Shown here one piece after another: positions 17,688-26,205 of a stretch of 64,000 nucleotides of DNA. The DNA lies in contig NZ_JAHBDK010000108.1 of the NCBI RefSeq assembly GCF_019956415.1, positions 119,308-183,307 on the forward strand, in the 5' to 3' direction. Every line of letters starts with the position of its first letter. The first letter of the stretch is position 1. Position numbers and translations under genes: made by a program. The notes under the pieces were generated by a model, which worked only from the letters and a program-made list of their open reading frames with translations, ran no database searches and was not told the DNA's origin. The DNA comes from Pseudomonas sp. GL-B-19. GTDB taxonomy: Bacteria; Pseudomonadota; Gammaproteobacteria; Pseudomonadales; Pseudomonadaceae.

Positions 17688-18700
17688 TGCGGGCATTGCC
17701 TATGAATAAACCCCTGAAGTTCATGGCTTTCGCCGCGTTGGCGGTGCTGCTCGCCAGTTGCTCGACCAGTCGCGCACCCGCTCAGAAATCCTCGTCCACT
17801 GCCGTGCGCCCGGCGCCGGGGCTGGACATCAACCGCGCCCACAAAGATGGCGCGCCGTGGTGGGATGTTGACGTATCACGCATCCCGGATGCCACGCCGA
17901 CCCTGCACTCCGGCCCTTATAAGGCCAACCCGTACACGGTTCTGGGCAAGACCTACTTCCCGCTGCAAGAATCCAAGACTTACGTCGCCTCGGGCACGGC
18001 GTCCTGGTATGGCACCAAGTTCCACGGCCAGAACACCGCCAATGGCGAGGTCTACGACCTGTATGGCATGAGTGCCGCGCACAAGACGTTGCCACTGCCG
18101 AGTTACGTCCGGGTGACCAACCTGGACAACAACAAGAGCGTGATCCTGCGGGTCAACGACCGTGGGCCTTTTTATTCGGACCGTATCATCGACTTGTCCT
18201 ATGCCGCCGCCAAAAAGCTCGGTTATGCCGAAACCGGCACGGCGCGGGTCAAGGTCGAGGGTATCGACCCGCAACAGTGGTGGGCCCAAAAAGGCCGCCC
18301 AGCGCCTTTGATGCTCAACGAGCCGAAAGTCGCGCAAAATAGCGCCCCGGTGATTACGGCTTCGGCCGGTACCGTCGAGCAATGGACGCCTCCGGCGCAG
18401 CAACACGCTGCGGCCGTCGTGCCTGTTCAGCTGGATGCAAAAAAAAACGCTTCTGTACCAGCCTCTGGCCAGTATCTGCAGGTGGGCGCGTTCGCCAACC
18501 CGGACGCTGCAGAACTCCTGAGATCGAAGCTCAGCGGGATGGTGAGCGCCCCGGTGTTCATCAGCTCGATCGTGCGCAACCAACAGACACTGCATCGGGT
18601 GCGCCTGGGGCCGATAGGCTCTCCGGGTGAAATCCAGCAAGTGCAGAACAGCGTGCGCATGGCTAATCTCGGTTCGCCGAGCGTGGTCACCGCCGAGTAA
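17687..18700 (+). CDS. rlpA: septal ring lytic transglycosylase RlpA (lipoprotein)
   Basis: Outer-membrane lipoprotein that cuts denuded glycan strands at the septum in Pseudomonas. The 337-residue protein has a lipobox LASC near residue 25. A double-psi beta-barrel domain follows at about residues 95-185 (GTASWYGTKFHGQNTANGE, and RVNDRGPFYSDRIIDLSYAAAKKLGY with the conserved Asp and His positions). A C-terminal SPOR domain (YLQVGAFANPDAAELL to the end) binds denuded glycan at the division site. An alternative start is the ATG at 17702. The TAATG overlap with mltB suggests coupling. Confidence 0.95.
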   Translation: MRALPMNKPLKFMAFAALAVLLASCSTSRAPAQKSSSTAVRPAPGLDINRAHKDGAPWWDVDVSRIPDATPTLHSGPYKANPYTVLGKTYFPLQESKTYVASGTASWYGTKFHGQNTANGEVYDLYGMSAAHKTLPLPSYVRVTNLDNNKSVILRVNDRGPFYSDRIIDLSYAAAKKLGYAETGTARVKVEGIDPQQWWAQKGRPAPLMLNEPKVAQNSAPVITASAGTVEQWTPPAQQHAAAVVPVQLDAKKNASVPASGQYLQVGAFANPDAAELLRSKLSGMVSAPVFISSIVRNQQTLHRVRLGPIGSPGEIQQVQNSVRMANLGSPSVVTAE

Positions 18701-18811
18701 TACGTAGTACTTGATTGACGGTTCACTTGCGGTTTAAGGGGGTGAACCTGGTTGTTGGCTCGTTAAAGAACAAAAGCCCGGCAAGGGTTCTGAGTGAACA
18801 ACTGAACACGC

Positions 18812-18833
18812 GACAGCTCGTTAGAAAGCTGTC
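18812..18833 (+). terminator. hairpin between rlpA and dacA
   Basis: GACAGCT at 18812-18818 pairs with AGCTGTC at 18827-18833 and is followed by TGATTAGTTTTG. It could end rlpA messages or be a leader hairpin of dacA, whose ATG is at 18883. Confidence 0.4.
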
Positions 18834-18882
18834 TGATTAGTTTTGCCCCTGGGCAGTTTCCATTAGCGATTTCGAGAGACGG

Positions 18883-20040
18883 ATGAACATCACCACCTTT
18901 GCCAAACGCCTGTTCCTGTTAGTCCCGCTGCTCCTCTCACCGGCTGCGTTCGCGCTCGAGGTGATGCCAGCTCCACCACAACTGGCCGCCAAAGCCTACG
19001 TGCTCATGGATGCCAGCAGCGGCAACGTGCTGGTCGAGAACAATGGTGACCAGCGTCTGCCGCCAGCCAGCCTGACCAAGCTGATGACCGCGTACATCGC
19101 GACCCTGGAAATCCGTCGTGGCCAGATCGGCGAAAACGACCCGGTGACCGTCAGCGAAAATGCCTGGCGTACCGGCGGTTCGCGGATGTTCATCAAGGTG
19201 GGCTCGCAGGTGACTGTCAGCGACCTGCTGCACGGCATCATCATTCAGTCGGGTAACGACGCCAGTGTTGCGCTCTCCGAGCACATCGCCGGCAGCGAAG
19301 ACGCCTTCGCCGACGTGATGAACAAAACCGTGGCCGATCTGGGCATGACCAACACCCACTTCATGAACCCGACCGGTCTGCCGAACCCGGAGCACTATTC
19401 GTCGGCTCATGACATGGCCGTACTGGCTCGCGCAATCATCCACGAAGACCCGGCTCACTACGCGATCTACTCGCAGAAAGAGTTCTTCTGGAACGGCATC
19501 AAGCAACCTAACCGCAACCTGTTGCTGTGGCGCGACAAGACCGTCGATGGTCTGAAAACCGGTCACACCGACGAAGCCGGCTACTGCATGGTGTCTTCGG
19601 CTGTACGTGATGGCATGCGTCTGATCGCCGTGGTGTTCGGCACGAGCAGCGAAGTGGCTCGCGCCGCCGAAACCCAGAAGCTGCTGACTTACGGTTTCCG
19701 CTTCTTCGAAACCCAGACCTTCTATCAGAAAGGCGCCGAGCTGGCTCAGGCCCCTGTCTGGAAAGGCGCGACCAATCAAGTCAAGGCCGGCCTGGCTGAA
19801 GACCTGACCATGACCCTGCCAAAAGGCCAGCTGAAAAAGCTCGCTGCCAGCATGACCATGAACCCGCAGCTGATTGCGCCAATCGCCAAGGGCGACGTGA
19901 TCGGTAAAGTCGAAGTGAAGCTGGAAGACAAGGTGGTGCACAGCGCCGACCTGATCGCCCTGGACGCTGTCGAGGAGGGTGGTATCTTCCGCCGTATGTG
20001 GGATAGCATCCGTCTATTCTTCTACAGCATGTTCAACTGA
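18883..20040 (+). CDS. dacA: D-alanyl-D-alanine carboxypeptidase, PBP5/6 type
   Basis: Periplasmic, membrane-tethered enzyme that trims the terminal D-Ala from pentapeptides. The 385-residue protein has a signal peptide ending AAFA-LEVMP. Active-site motifs are SLTK (Ser63, Lys66), SGN in IIQSGNDASVAL and KTG in GLKTGHTDEAGYC. The C-terminal PBP5 domain and an amphipathic tail (FRRMWDSIRLFFYSMFN) are present; the tail is the usual membrane anchor. The 182-base upstream gap suggests it has its own promoter. Confidence 0.96.
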   Translation: MNITTFAKRLFLLVPLLLSPAAFALEVMPAPPQLAAKAYVLMDASSGNVLVENNGDQRLPPASLTKLMTAYIATLEIRRGQIGENDPVTVSENAWRTGGSRMFIKVGSQVTVSDLLHGIIIQSGNDASVALSEHIAGSEDAFADVMNKTVADLGMTNTHFMNPTGLPNPEHYSSAHDMAVLARAIIHEDPAHYAIYSQKEFFWNGIKQPNRNLLLWRDKTVDGLKTGHTDEAGYCMVSSAVRDGMRLIAVVFGTSSEVARAAETQKLLTYGFRFFETQTFYQKGAELAQAPVWKGATNQVKAGLAEDLTMTLPKGQLKKLAASMTMNPQLIAPIAKGDVIGKVEVKLEDKVVHSADLIALDAVEEGGIFRRMWDSIRLFFYSMFN

Positions 20041-20055
20041 TAGTGTGCTCCTGCA

Positions 20056-20086
20056 AGGCCCCGTGCTGATCCGGCGCGGGGCTTTG
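20056..20086 (+). terminator. intrinsic terminator after dacA
   Basis: GGCCCCG near 20057 pairs with CGGGGC near 20080, followed by TTTGTTGT. It lies 20-45 bases after the dacA stop and before DUF493. Confidence 0.6.
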
Positions 20087-20123
20087 TTGTCGCCACGGCT
20101 TACGCTTACGAGGCCGTTACGCC

Positions 20124-20399
20124 ATGACCGATACCGAAGTAAAGGCACCAAAGATCGAATTCCCTGCCACTGATTACCCGGTTAAGGTGATCAGCGACAC
20201 GGGCGTGGGTAACAAGGACAAGATCATCAATATCGTCAGAAAACACGCCACCATCAACGATGAGCGTGTTGACGAGCGCCAAAGCAGCAACGGCAAATAC
20301 ACCACCATCCAATTACACATCGTCGCCACCGACCAGGACCAGCTGTACAACATCAACAGCGAACTGCGGGCTACCGGCTTCGTGCACATGGTGTTGTGA
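20124..20399 (+). CDS. DUF493 (YbeD-like) protein
   Basis: A 91-residue protein of the YbeD family, with an ACT-like alpha/beta fold. Visible core: FPATDYPVKVISDTGVGNKDKIINIV and HIVATDQDQLYNINSELRATGFVHMVL. Function is not established; the gene is commonly found beside lipB, as here, so an allosteric link to lipoate metabolism has been suggested. The stop TGA overlaps the lipB ATG by one base. Confidence 0.92.
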   Translation: MTDTEVKAPKIEFPATDYPVKVISDTGVGNKDKIINIVRKHATINDERVDERQSSNGKYTTIQLHIVATDQDQLYNINSELRATGFVHMVL

Positions 20400-21046
20400 T
20401 GTCTGGCACGCTGGGCTTTCGTGAGCTCGGCCAGATGGCTTACGAGCCGGTCTGGCACGCCATGCAACGCTTCACCAACGAACGCGGCAGCGACGCCGCC
20501 GACGAGATCTGGCTGGTCGAGCACCCGCCAGTGTTCACCCAAGGTCAGGCCGGCAAGGCCGAGCACCTGTTGCTGCCGGGGGATATTCCGGTGGTACAGG
20601 TCGACCGTGGTGGTCAGGTAACCTATCACGGGCCTGGCCAACTGGTGGCCTATCTGCTGCTGGATGTGCGCAAGCTGGGGTTTGGCGTGCGTGACCTGGT
20701 CACCCGCATGGAACTCTGCCTGATCGAACTGTTGGCAAGTTACGGCGTCACTGCCGCCGCCAAGCCAGACGCGCCGGGTGTCTACGTCAACGGGGCGAAA
20801 ATCGCTTCCCTGGGTCTGCGGATCCGCCATGGTTGTTCCTTTCATGGCTTGGCCCTGAACGTGGACATGGACCTGGAACCGTTTCGACGGATTAATCCCT
20901 GCGGATACGCCGGGCTGGCGATGACCCAGCTGAGCGATCACGCAGGATCGATTGAATTTGCCGAGGTAAGTGCCCGGCTGCGCGCGCAGCTCGTCAAACA
21001 CCTCGACTATGCTGAGCAGACGACCCTAACGGGCGGAATCGACTGA
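20399..21046 (+). CDS. lipB: lipoyl(octanoyl) transferase
   Basis: Moves octanoate from acyl carrier protein to lipoyl domains, the first step of lipoate synthesis. The 215-residue protein has DRGGQVTYHGPGQLVAYLLLD, GVYVNGAKIASLGLRIR with the catalytic Lys, and HGLALNVDMDLEPFRRINPCGYAG with the catalytic Cys. The ATG at 20399 overlaps the DUF493 stop; a GTG directly before it is an alternative. lipA follows two bases after the stop. Confidence 0.96.
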   Translation: MSGTLGFRELGQMAYEPVWHAMQRFTNERGSDAADEIWLVEHPPVFTQGQAGKAEHLLLPGDIPVVQVDRGGQVTYHGPGQLVAYLLLDVRKLGFGVRDLVTRMELCLIELLASYGVTAAAKPDAPGVYVNGAKIASLGLRIRHGCSFHGLALNVDMDLEPFRRINPCGYAGLAMTQLSDHAGSIEFAEVSARLRAQLVKHLDYAEQTTLTGGID

Positions 21047-21047
21047 T

Positions 21048-22073
21048 ATGACTACTGATGCAGTGCAAACCATGATCCCGACGCTTGATGTTACCGAGCG
21101 TCCGGCCCCGCGTGCCAAGGTTGAAGCCGGCGTCAAGCTGCGCGGCGCCGAGAAGGTTGCACGTATCCCGGTGAAGATCATTCCGACCACCGAACTGCCG
21201 AAGAAACCCGACTGGATTCGCGTCCGCATCCCGGTATCCCCGGAAGTCGACCGCATCAAGGCCCTGCTGCGCAAACACAAGTTGCACAGCGTGTGCGAGG
21301 AAGCGTCCTGCCCGAACCTGGGCGAGTGTTTCTCCGGCGGCACCGCGACGTTCATGATCATGGGCGACATCTGCACCCGTCGCTGCCCGTTCTGCGACGT
21401 CGGCCACGGCCGTCCGAAACCACTGGACGTCAACGAGCCAGAAAGCCTGGCCATCGCCATCGCCGACCTGAAGCTCAAATACGTAGTGATCACCTCGGTA
21501 GACCGCGACGACCTGCGTGACGGCGGTGCCCAGCACTTTGCCGACTGCATCCGCGAGATCCGCAAGCTGTCGCCGAACGTACAGCTCGAAACCCTGGTCC
21601 CGGATTACCGTGGCCGTATGGACGTGGCGCTGGAAATCACCGCTGCCGAGCCACCAGATGTGTTCAACCACAACCTGGAAACCGTGCCGCGCCTGTACAA
21701 GGCTGCGCGTCCGGGTTCGGATTACCAGTGGTCGCTGACCCTTCTGCAGCGCTTCAAGCAGATGATGCCGCACATTCCGACCAAGTCCGGCCTGATGCTG
21801 GGCCTGGGCGAAACCGACGAAGAAGTCATCGAAGTCATGAAGCGCATGCGCGAACATGACATCGACATGCTGACCCTGGGCCAGTACCTGCAACCGTCCC
21901 GCAGCCACTTGCCGGTGCAGCGTTTTGTGCACCCGGACACCTTCGCCTGGTTTGCCGAGGAAGGTTACAAGATGGGCTTCAAGAACGTCGCGTCCGGCCC
22001 GTTGGTACGCTCCTCGTACCATGCCGATGAGCAGGCGAAGTTGGTCAAAGCTGAGCTGATATCGTCCTTGTAA
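21048..22073 (+). CDS. lipA: lipoyl synthase (radical SAM)
   Basis: Inserts two sulfur atoms into protein-bound octanoate. The 341-residue protein has both iron-sulfur motifs: the auxiliary cluster CEEASCPNLGEC and the radical SAM CTRRCPFCDVGHG. The C-terminus includes GPLVRSSYHADEQ, with the conserved serine that ligates the auxiliary cluster. It completes the pathway begun by lipB and ends the long plus-strand run at a clear terminator. Confidence 0.97.
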   Translation: MTTDAVQTMIPTLDVTERPAPRAKVEAGVKLRGAEKVARIPVKIIPTTELPKKPDWIRVRIPVSPEVDRIKALLRKHKLHSVCEEASCPNLGECFSGGTATFMIMGDICTRRCPFCDVGHGRPKPLDVNEPESLAIAIADLKLKYVVITSVDRDDLRDGGAQHFADCIREIRKLSPNVQLETLVPDYRGRMDVALEITAAEPPDVFNHNLETVPRLYKAARPGSDYQWSLTLLQRFKQMMPHIPTKSGLMLGLGETDEEVIEVMKRMREHDIDMLTLGQYLQPSRSHLPVQRFVHPDTFAWFAEEGYKMGFKNVASGPLVRSSYHADEQAKLVKAELISSL

Positions 22074-22093
22074 TTTGGCGGTGACATAAAAGG

Positions 22094-22131
22094 CGCCCGC
22101 ATGGCTTTTCAGGCCTTGCGGGCGTTTTTTT
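22094..22131 (+). terminator. strong intrinsic terminator after lipA
   Basis: CGCCCGC at 22094-22100 pairs with GCGGGCG at 22118-22124, followed by seven T residues. It begins 21 bases after the lipA stop. Confidence 0.9.
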
Positions 22132-22248
22132 GCCTGGCCTACGCCAGCCAGTGTTTTTTCCTGCAACCTGCGGGCGACTGACCCTCTTCTGTTTGTCCCC
22201 GTTCCTGACTACTGTGTGCTGAAGATTTTCGCGCAGGGAGATTCATGG

Positions 22249-23199
22249 ATGACCGTTCGACCGACCCACACGCTGTATCCGCATAAACCTGTTCCGGCCT
22301 TGCCGTCGGAAGGGCTGATCGGCGTGATTGCCCCCGCCGGTCCCGCCGGGCTGGACACTGACAAAGCTATCGCCTGGATGCGCGCTCGCGGCTATGCGTT
22401 GCGGGTGTTTCCCGGGGTGTATGAACAGGATGGGTATCTGGCCGGCAGTGACGAGGTGCGGCTCAATGATCTGCACGCGGCGTTCGCTGACACAGAAGTC
22501 GATGCGATTATCTGCCTGCGTGGCGGTTACGGCACACCGCGTTTGCTCGACCGAATTGATTTCGAACTGCTGCAAAACAACGCCAAACCGTTCATCGGCT
22601 ACAGCGACATCACGGCGCTGCACTTGGCGATCAGCCGTTATGCCGGTTTTGTGACCTTTCATGGCCCGCTGCTCAATGCCGATTTGCTGGGCGACAAGCA
22701 GAAGCCTACCGAGTCGTCGTTTTTCAACATGCTCAGAGGGCAGGTGAAGGCCGGCAGCGTACTTTCGCACCCGGTAGCCTGGCCGTTGACCACGATCGAG
22801 CCCGGTATCGCTCACGGGCGTTTGCTGGGTGGCAACCTGTCGATGATTGCCGCGACCATGGGCACGCCGTACGAGCTGGACGCCGAGGGCGTCATCTTGC
22901 TGATCGAGGACGTCAACGAGCCGCTGTATCGCATTGACCGGCTACTGACCCATCTGCGGCTGGCTGGCGCGCTGGGCAAGCTTCGTGGGGTTTTGGTGGG
23001 GGATGTGGCAGGGGTCGATGCAGCAGCGCTGGAGCAATTGCTAAAACAGACCTTCGAGCCGTTACGGATACCGGTACTGGCCGGGTGGCGTAGTGGTCAT
23101 TGTGATCCGAACCTGACGTTGCCGATGGGGGCGTTGGTTCGATTGGATGCGGGGAAGAAGGAGTTGGTGTTGGAGCAGGATGTGGTGGTCAGGCGGTAA
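22249..23199 (+). CDS. LD-carboxypeptidase (S66 family)
   Basis: Cytoplasmic serine peptidase that removes the terminal D-Ala of recycled tetrapeptides, feeding the Mpl ligase. The 316-residue protein has GVIAPAGPAG at the N-terminus, CLRGGYGTPRLLDRIDF and FIGYSDITALHLA with the nucleophilic Ser, and GGNLSMIAATMGTPYELDAEGVILLIEDVNEPLYRIDR. The C-terminal catalytic His lies in GHCDPNLTLPMG. GGGAG just upstream supports ATG 22249. The family also includes microcin-immunity (MccF) enzymes, but an LdcA role is the simpler reading. Confidence 0.9.
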   Translation: MTVRPTHTLYPHKPVPALPSEGLIGVIAPAGPAGLDTDKAIAWMRARGYALRVFPGVYEQDGYLAGSDEVRLNDLHAAFADTEVDAIICLRGGYGTPRLLDRIDFELLQNNAKPFIGYSDITALHLAISRYAGFVTFHGPLLNADLLGDKQKPTESSFFNMLRGQVKAGSVLSHPVAWPLTTIEPGIAHGRLLGGNLSMIAATMGTPYELDAEGVILLIEDVNEPLYRIDRLLTHLRLAGALGKLRGVLVGDVAGVDAAALEQLLKQTFEPLRIPVLAGWRSGHCDPNLTLPMGALVRLDAGKKELVLEQDVVVRR

Positions 23200-23227
23200 G
23201 CCCTTTAGCGTCTGATAGTCAGCTATC

Positions 23228-23466
23228 GCGGGCAAGCCCTAATGCCGATCAGTTAAGGCGCAAAACCTGTGGGAGCGAGCCTGCTCGCGATGGCGGATTG
23301 TCAGGCAACGCAAATGTTGACTGTGCCACCGTCATCGCGAGCAGGCTCGCTCCCACAAAGATTGCGGCGTTCAATGCCTTAACTGATCGGCATTAGGGCA
23401 AGCCCGCTCCCACACTAGATCTGTAAACGACACAAAATCTGTGGGAGCGAGGCTTGCCCGCGATGC
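23228..23466. repeat. composite REP region, split by a small insertion
   Basis: An outer REP pair (GCGGGCAAGCCC at 23228-23239; CGCTCCCAC after 23405; inverted half about 23441-23466) is interrupted by the element at 23240-23395. A second REP pair lies inside that insertion (23269-23291 and 23334-23356). Confidence 0.85.
23240..23395. mobile_element. 156-bp MITE-like element with 20-bp terminal inverted repeats
   Basis: The ends TAATGCCGATCAGTTAAGGC (23240-23259) and its exact inverse (23376-23395) bound the element. On both sides stands the same 10-bp direct repeat GGGCAAGCCC (23230-23239 and 23396-23405), as expected of a target-site duplication. The target is the arm of a REP palindrome. 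The interior carries a full REP pair and no gene. From memory, the ends resemble those of IS4-family elements, which make long target duplications; this needs a database check. Confidence 0.8.
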
Positions 23467-23469
23467 TTT

Positions 23470-24792
23470 TTAGCGGCTACGCAGTCCTTCCAGCAACTTG
23501 TGCGTCGGATACCCATCCGCCGGCCAGCCAAACGACTGTTGTGCACTGCGAATCGCCTTGCGCGTGTTGGCGCCAATGATTCCGTCAGGGATGCCCGCGT
23601 CGTAGTTCTGGGCACTCAGCAGGCTTTGCAGTTCCATGCGCTCGGTGCGGCTCAACGGCAAATCATCTTTGGGCCAGCTGCCGCTGATCAGTCCTGCACC
23701 GTCGAAGCGTTCGGACAACAAACTCACGGCCAACGCATAAGACGAAGAGTTGTTGTACTTGAGAATCGCGCGGAAGTTGTCGAGGACCAGGAACGCAGGG
23801 CCACGATAACCGGCTGGCAGCAACAGGGCAGCGGAGAGGTGTTCCGAGCCTGGCGGAACCTGAGCCCCTGGGGGCAGTGAAACGCCCAGCTGCTGCCACT
23901 CGGCGACGCTTTTGCGAATCGTGCCATCGGCCAAAACGTAGTTGAAACTGCTTGGCAGTCGTACTTCAAAGCCCCACGGCTGGCCTTTCTGCCAGCCGGA
24001 GCTTTGCAAGTAGTGCGCAGTCGAGGCCAATGCGTCGGCGGGGCTGTCCCAGATGTCGCGGCGGCCATCGCCGTCGAAATCCACGGCGTGGGTGTTGTAA
24101 GTGGTCGGGATGAACTGGGTCTGGCCCATGGCGCCGGCCCAGGAACCGAGCATTTTCTCGGGTGTGATGTCGCCTTGTTGCAGAATTTGCAGGGCGGCGA
24201 TCAGTTGATCGTGCGCAAAGCCCGGGCGCCGGCCTTCGTACGCCAGGGTCGCCAGCGAGTTGATGACCGACTTGCTGCCCTGGAATTGGCCGAAGTTACT
24301 CTCCATGCCCCACACCGACACCAGTGCCTGGCGGTCGACGCCATAACGCTGTTCGATGCTTTGCAGGATGGTGGCGTTTTCGCTGATCAGCGCTTGGCCT
24401 TTACGTACTCGCAGTGGAGAAACGGCGCCATCGAGGTATTCCCACACCGGGCGGGAAAATTCCGGCTGGCTGCGATCGGCACGGATCACGCTGGGGTCGA
24501 AGCTGACATCGGCAAAGGCGCGGTCGAACAGATCGGCGCGGATACCGGCGGCCAGTGCGTCTTTGCGGAAACCCGCTTGCCATTCGGCGAACGACTGGGT
24601 GGGCTGGATGTCGGGGGTTTCACCCGTCGGCACCGCGGGCGGATAGACCGCAGGAGCTGTCGCGACAGGAAGGGTTTTGAGCGGCTGGGCGTCGGCGGCA
24701 GTCGGTTTTTCCGCGCAGGCGACAAGCAAAATGAGGCTGGAGGCAGCTATCAGTTGGCGAACGGGCCAACGACGGGAAAGACAAAGGGGCAT
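23470..24792 (-). CDS. lytic murein transglycosylase, MltB family, with C-terminal peptidoglycan-binding domain
   Basis: A 440-residue lipoprotein. Residues 1-26 are a signal ending LLVAC. The GH103 domain follows (about 60-345): LVSVWGMESNFGQFQGSKSVINSLATL with the catalytic Glu, GSWAGAMGQTQFIPTTYNTHAVDFDGDGRRDIW, and YALAVSLLSERF. The last 60 residues form a PGRP-type binding domain (LLSAQNYDAGIPDGIIGANTRKAIRSAQ). It is a second MltB-type enzyme besides 16677-17687 but has the lipobox and binding domain that one lacks. ATG 24792 is chosen because it leads straight into the signal peptide; 24834 is possible. Confidence 0.92.
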   Translation of the reverse strand: MPLCLSRRWPVRQLIAASSLILLVACAEKPTAADAQPLKTLPVATAPAVYPPAVPTGETPDIQPTQSFAEWQAGFRKDALAAGIRADLFDRAFADVSFDPSVIRADRSQPEFSRPVWEYLDGAVSPLRVRKGQALISENATILQSIEQRYGVDRQALVSVWGMESNFGQFQGSKSVINSLATLAYEGRRPGFAHDQLIAALQILQQGDITPEKMLGSWAGAMGQTQFIPTTYNTHAVDFDGDGRRDIWDSPADALASTAHYLQSSGWQKGQPWGFEVRLPSSFNYVLADGTIRKSVAEWQQLGVSLPPGAQVPPGSEHLSAALLLPAGYRGPAFLVLDNFRAILKYNNSSSYALAVSLLSERFDGAGLISGSWPKDDLPLSRTERMELQSLLSAQNYDAGIPDGIIGANTRKAIRSAQQSFGWPADGYPTHKLLEGLRSR

Positions 24793-24853
24793 GCACAAGT
24801 CCAGGGCAATCGATTCAAGTGCAGACCTTAACATGTAGAAGGGGTGTTCTGCT

Positions 24854-25018
24854 TTACGCAGCCAGAAAGTAAGAAGCCTCCCAGCTATTAGACTGGAAGG
24901 CTTCGCGGCGGTAGCTGCCTTTGCCCTTGCCGGCTCGTTCCTGACGGCTGCGGAACAGTGGCTGGGCGATGATGGATTTGGCCTTGTTGGGGCCATGCGT
25001 TGATGGCTTTTTACTCAT
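24854..25018 (-). CDS. arfA: alternative ribosome-rescue factor A
   Basis: ArfA recruits release factor RF2 to ribosomes stalled on stop-less messages, as back-up for tmRNA. The 54-residue protein keeps the family core AQPLFRSRQERAGKGKGSYRR followed by SWEASYFLAA. E. coli ArfA has the matching PLFRQR...KGKGSY and NWEA. The start MSKKPSTHGPNKAKS at 25018 is used; an upstream in-frame start lacks support. The 3' part of the coding region contains a 12-bp hairpin (24873-24904), which fits the known control of arfA by making truncated messages. Confidence 0.9.
   Translation of the reverse strand: MSKKPSTHGPNKAKSIIAQPLFRSRQERAGKGKGSYRREAFQSNSWEASYFLAA
24873..24904 (-). promoter_or_regulatory. intragenic hairpin in arfA, predicted to yield stop-less mRNA
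   Basis: Arms 24873-24884 and 24893-24904 pair over 12 bp with one G-U wobble and an 8-base loop, wholly inside the coding sequence and 17 bases before the stop codon. In E. coli arfA a hairpin at this place causes RNase III cleavage or termination, so that the protein is made only when tmRNA fails. The same role is inferred here. Confidence 0.7.
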
Positions 25019-25128
25019 GATGATTTCTCGCAAGTGAGGGGATTTTGCGGGGCAAATCATCGGCCGAAGTTGTGGTTCTGTCTAGTCCCCACATTGTGTA
25101 GGACCTTTCGCTGATCACAGGGGAGTGT

Positions 25129-26166
25129 TTACTCGGAAGGCAAAGTCAGGCGCTGACCGGCCATCAACAGCGACAATCGACTGAGGCTCATCCACGGCGA
25201 ACCGGCTGCCTGCCCTTTGATCTGTGCGTCGATCCGTTGCGCCTCCAGCAGCAATTGTGCCCAGCGTTGCGCCGAGTAGCGTTGCAGCGCCTTGCTCATC
25301 AGCGGCTTGCGCTTGTCCCAGATCGGCGGTCGGGCCGAGCTGAACGCCTTATCCAGCGGCACGCCCTGACTGTATTGCAGCGACAGGTTAGCCAGCAGGC
25401 GCAGTTCCCGGGCCAGCGCCCAGAGAATCACCGGTGGTTCGACACCTTCACCGCGCAGCCCTTCCAGCATGCGTAGCGCGTGGGCCGCTTCACCGTTGAG
25501 GATGGCATCGGTCAGGCCAAATACGTCGAAACGTGCACTGTCGGCTACGGCAGCCTGTACGGTTTCGACTGTGATCTGCCCACTTTCGGCCATCAATTTG
25601 AGCTTTTCGATTTCTTGCGCGGCGGCGAGCAGGTTGCCCTCGACGCGGGCTGCAATCAGTTCGACCGCGTCCTGGCTGGCCGACAACCCTGCCTGAGACA
25701 GGCGCTGGCGGATCCAGCTTGGCAACTGGTTGGCATCCACCGGCCAGATCTGCACGAACTGAGTCTGCTGACCTTCGATCAGCGCCTTGCCCCACTTGGT
25801 TTTCTGCGCACTGGCGTCGAGCTTGGGCAGGCTGATCAGCAATATCGTGTCTTCGGCCGGGCGTGAGCAGTACTCGATGAACGCGGCGGCGCCTTTGTCG
25901 CCGGGTTTGCCGGACGGCAGGCGCAGTTCCAGCAGGCGTTTTTCGGCAAACAGGGACATGCTTGCCCCCGCCTGCAACAACGTTCCCCAGTCGAAACTGG
26001 CGTCGGCGGCGAAGACCTGACGTTCGTCGAAGCCCTGTTGGCGCGCGGCCGCGCGAATGGCATCGGCCGCTTCCTGGCACAGCAGCGGGTCATCGCCACT
26101 GATGATATAGACCGGCGCGAGGGCACCTTGCAGGTGTTTACCGAGTTGGGCGGGGGCAAGTTTCAT
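25129..26166 (-). CDS. holA: DNA polymerase III subunit delta
   Basis: Clamp-loader subunit that opens the beta sliding clamp. The 345-residue protein starts MKLAPAQLGKHLQGALAPVYIISGDDPLL and has ERLLELRLPSGKPGDKG, LIAARVEGNLLAAAQEIEKL and FDVFGLTDAILNGEAAHALRML, all typical of HolA. A TTG four codons earlier is ignored because the ATG at 26166 gives the family N-terminus. It follows lptE in the leuS-lptE-holA operon. Confidence 0.95.
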   Translation of the reverse strand: MKLAPAQLGKHLQGALAPVYIISGDDPLLCQEAADAIRAAARQQGFDERQVFAADASFDWGTLLQAGASMSLFAEKRLLELRLPSGKPGDKGAAAFIEYCSRPAEDTILLISLPKLDASAQKTKWGKALIEGQQTQFVQIWPVDANQLPSWIRQRLSQAGLSASQDAVELIAARVEGNLLAAAQEIEKLKLMAESGQITVETVQAAVADSARFDVFGLTDAILNGEAAHALRMLEGLRGEGVEPPVILWALARELRLLANLSLQYSQGVPLDKAFSSARPPIWDKRKPLMSKALQRYSAQRWAQLLLEAQRIDAQIKGQAAGSPWMSLSRLSLLMAGQRLTLPSE

Positions 26167-26180
26167 AAGAGAGGCCAAAC

Positions 26181-26198
26181 GGGGCGCCGGAACGCCCC
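26181..26198 (-). other. small GC hairpin between lptE and holA
   Basis: GGGGCG (26181-26186) and CGCCCC (26193-26198) pair in the 39-base gap. There is no T-run; it may modulate downstream holA expression. Confidence 0.4.
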
Positions 26199-26205
26199 GA
26201 AAGTT

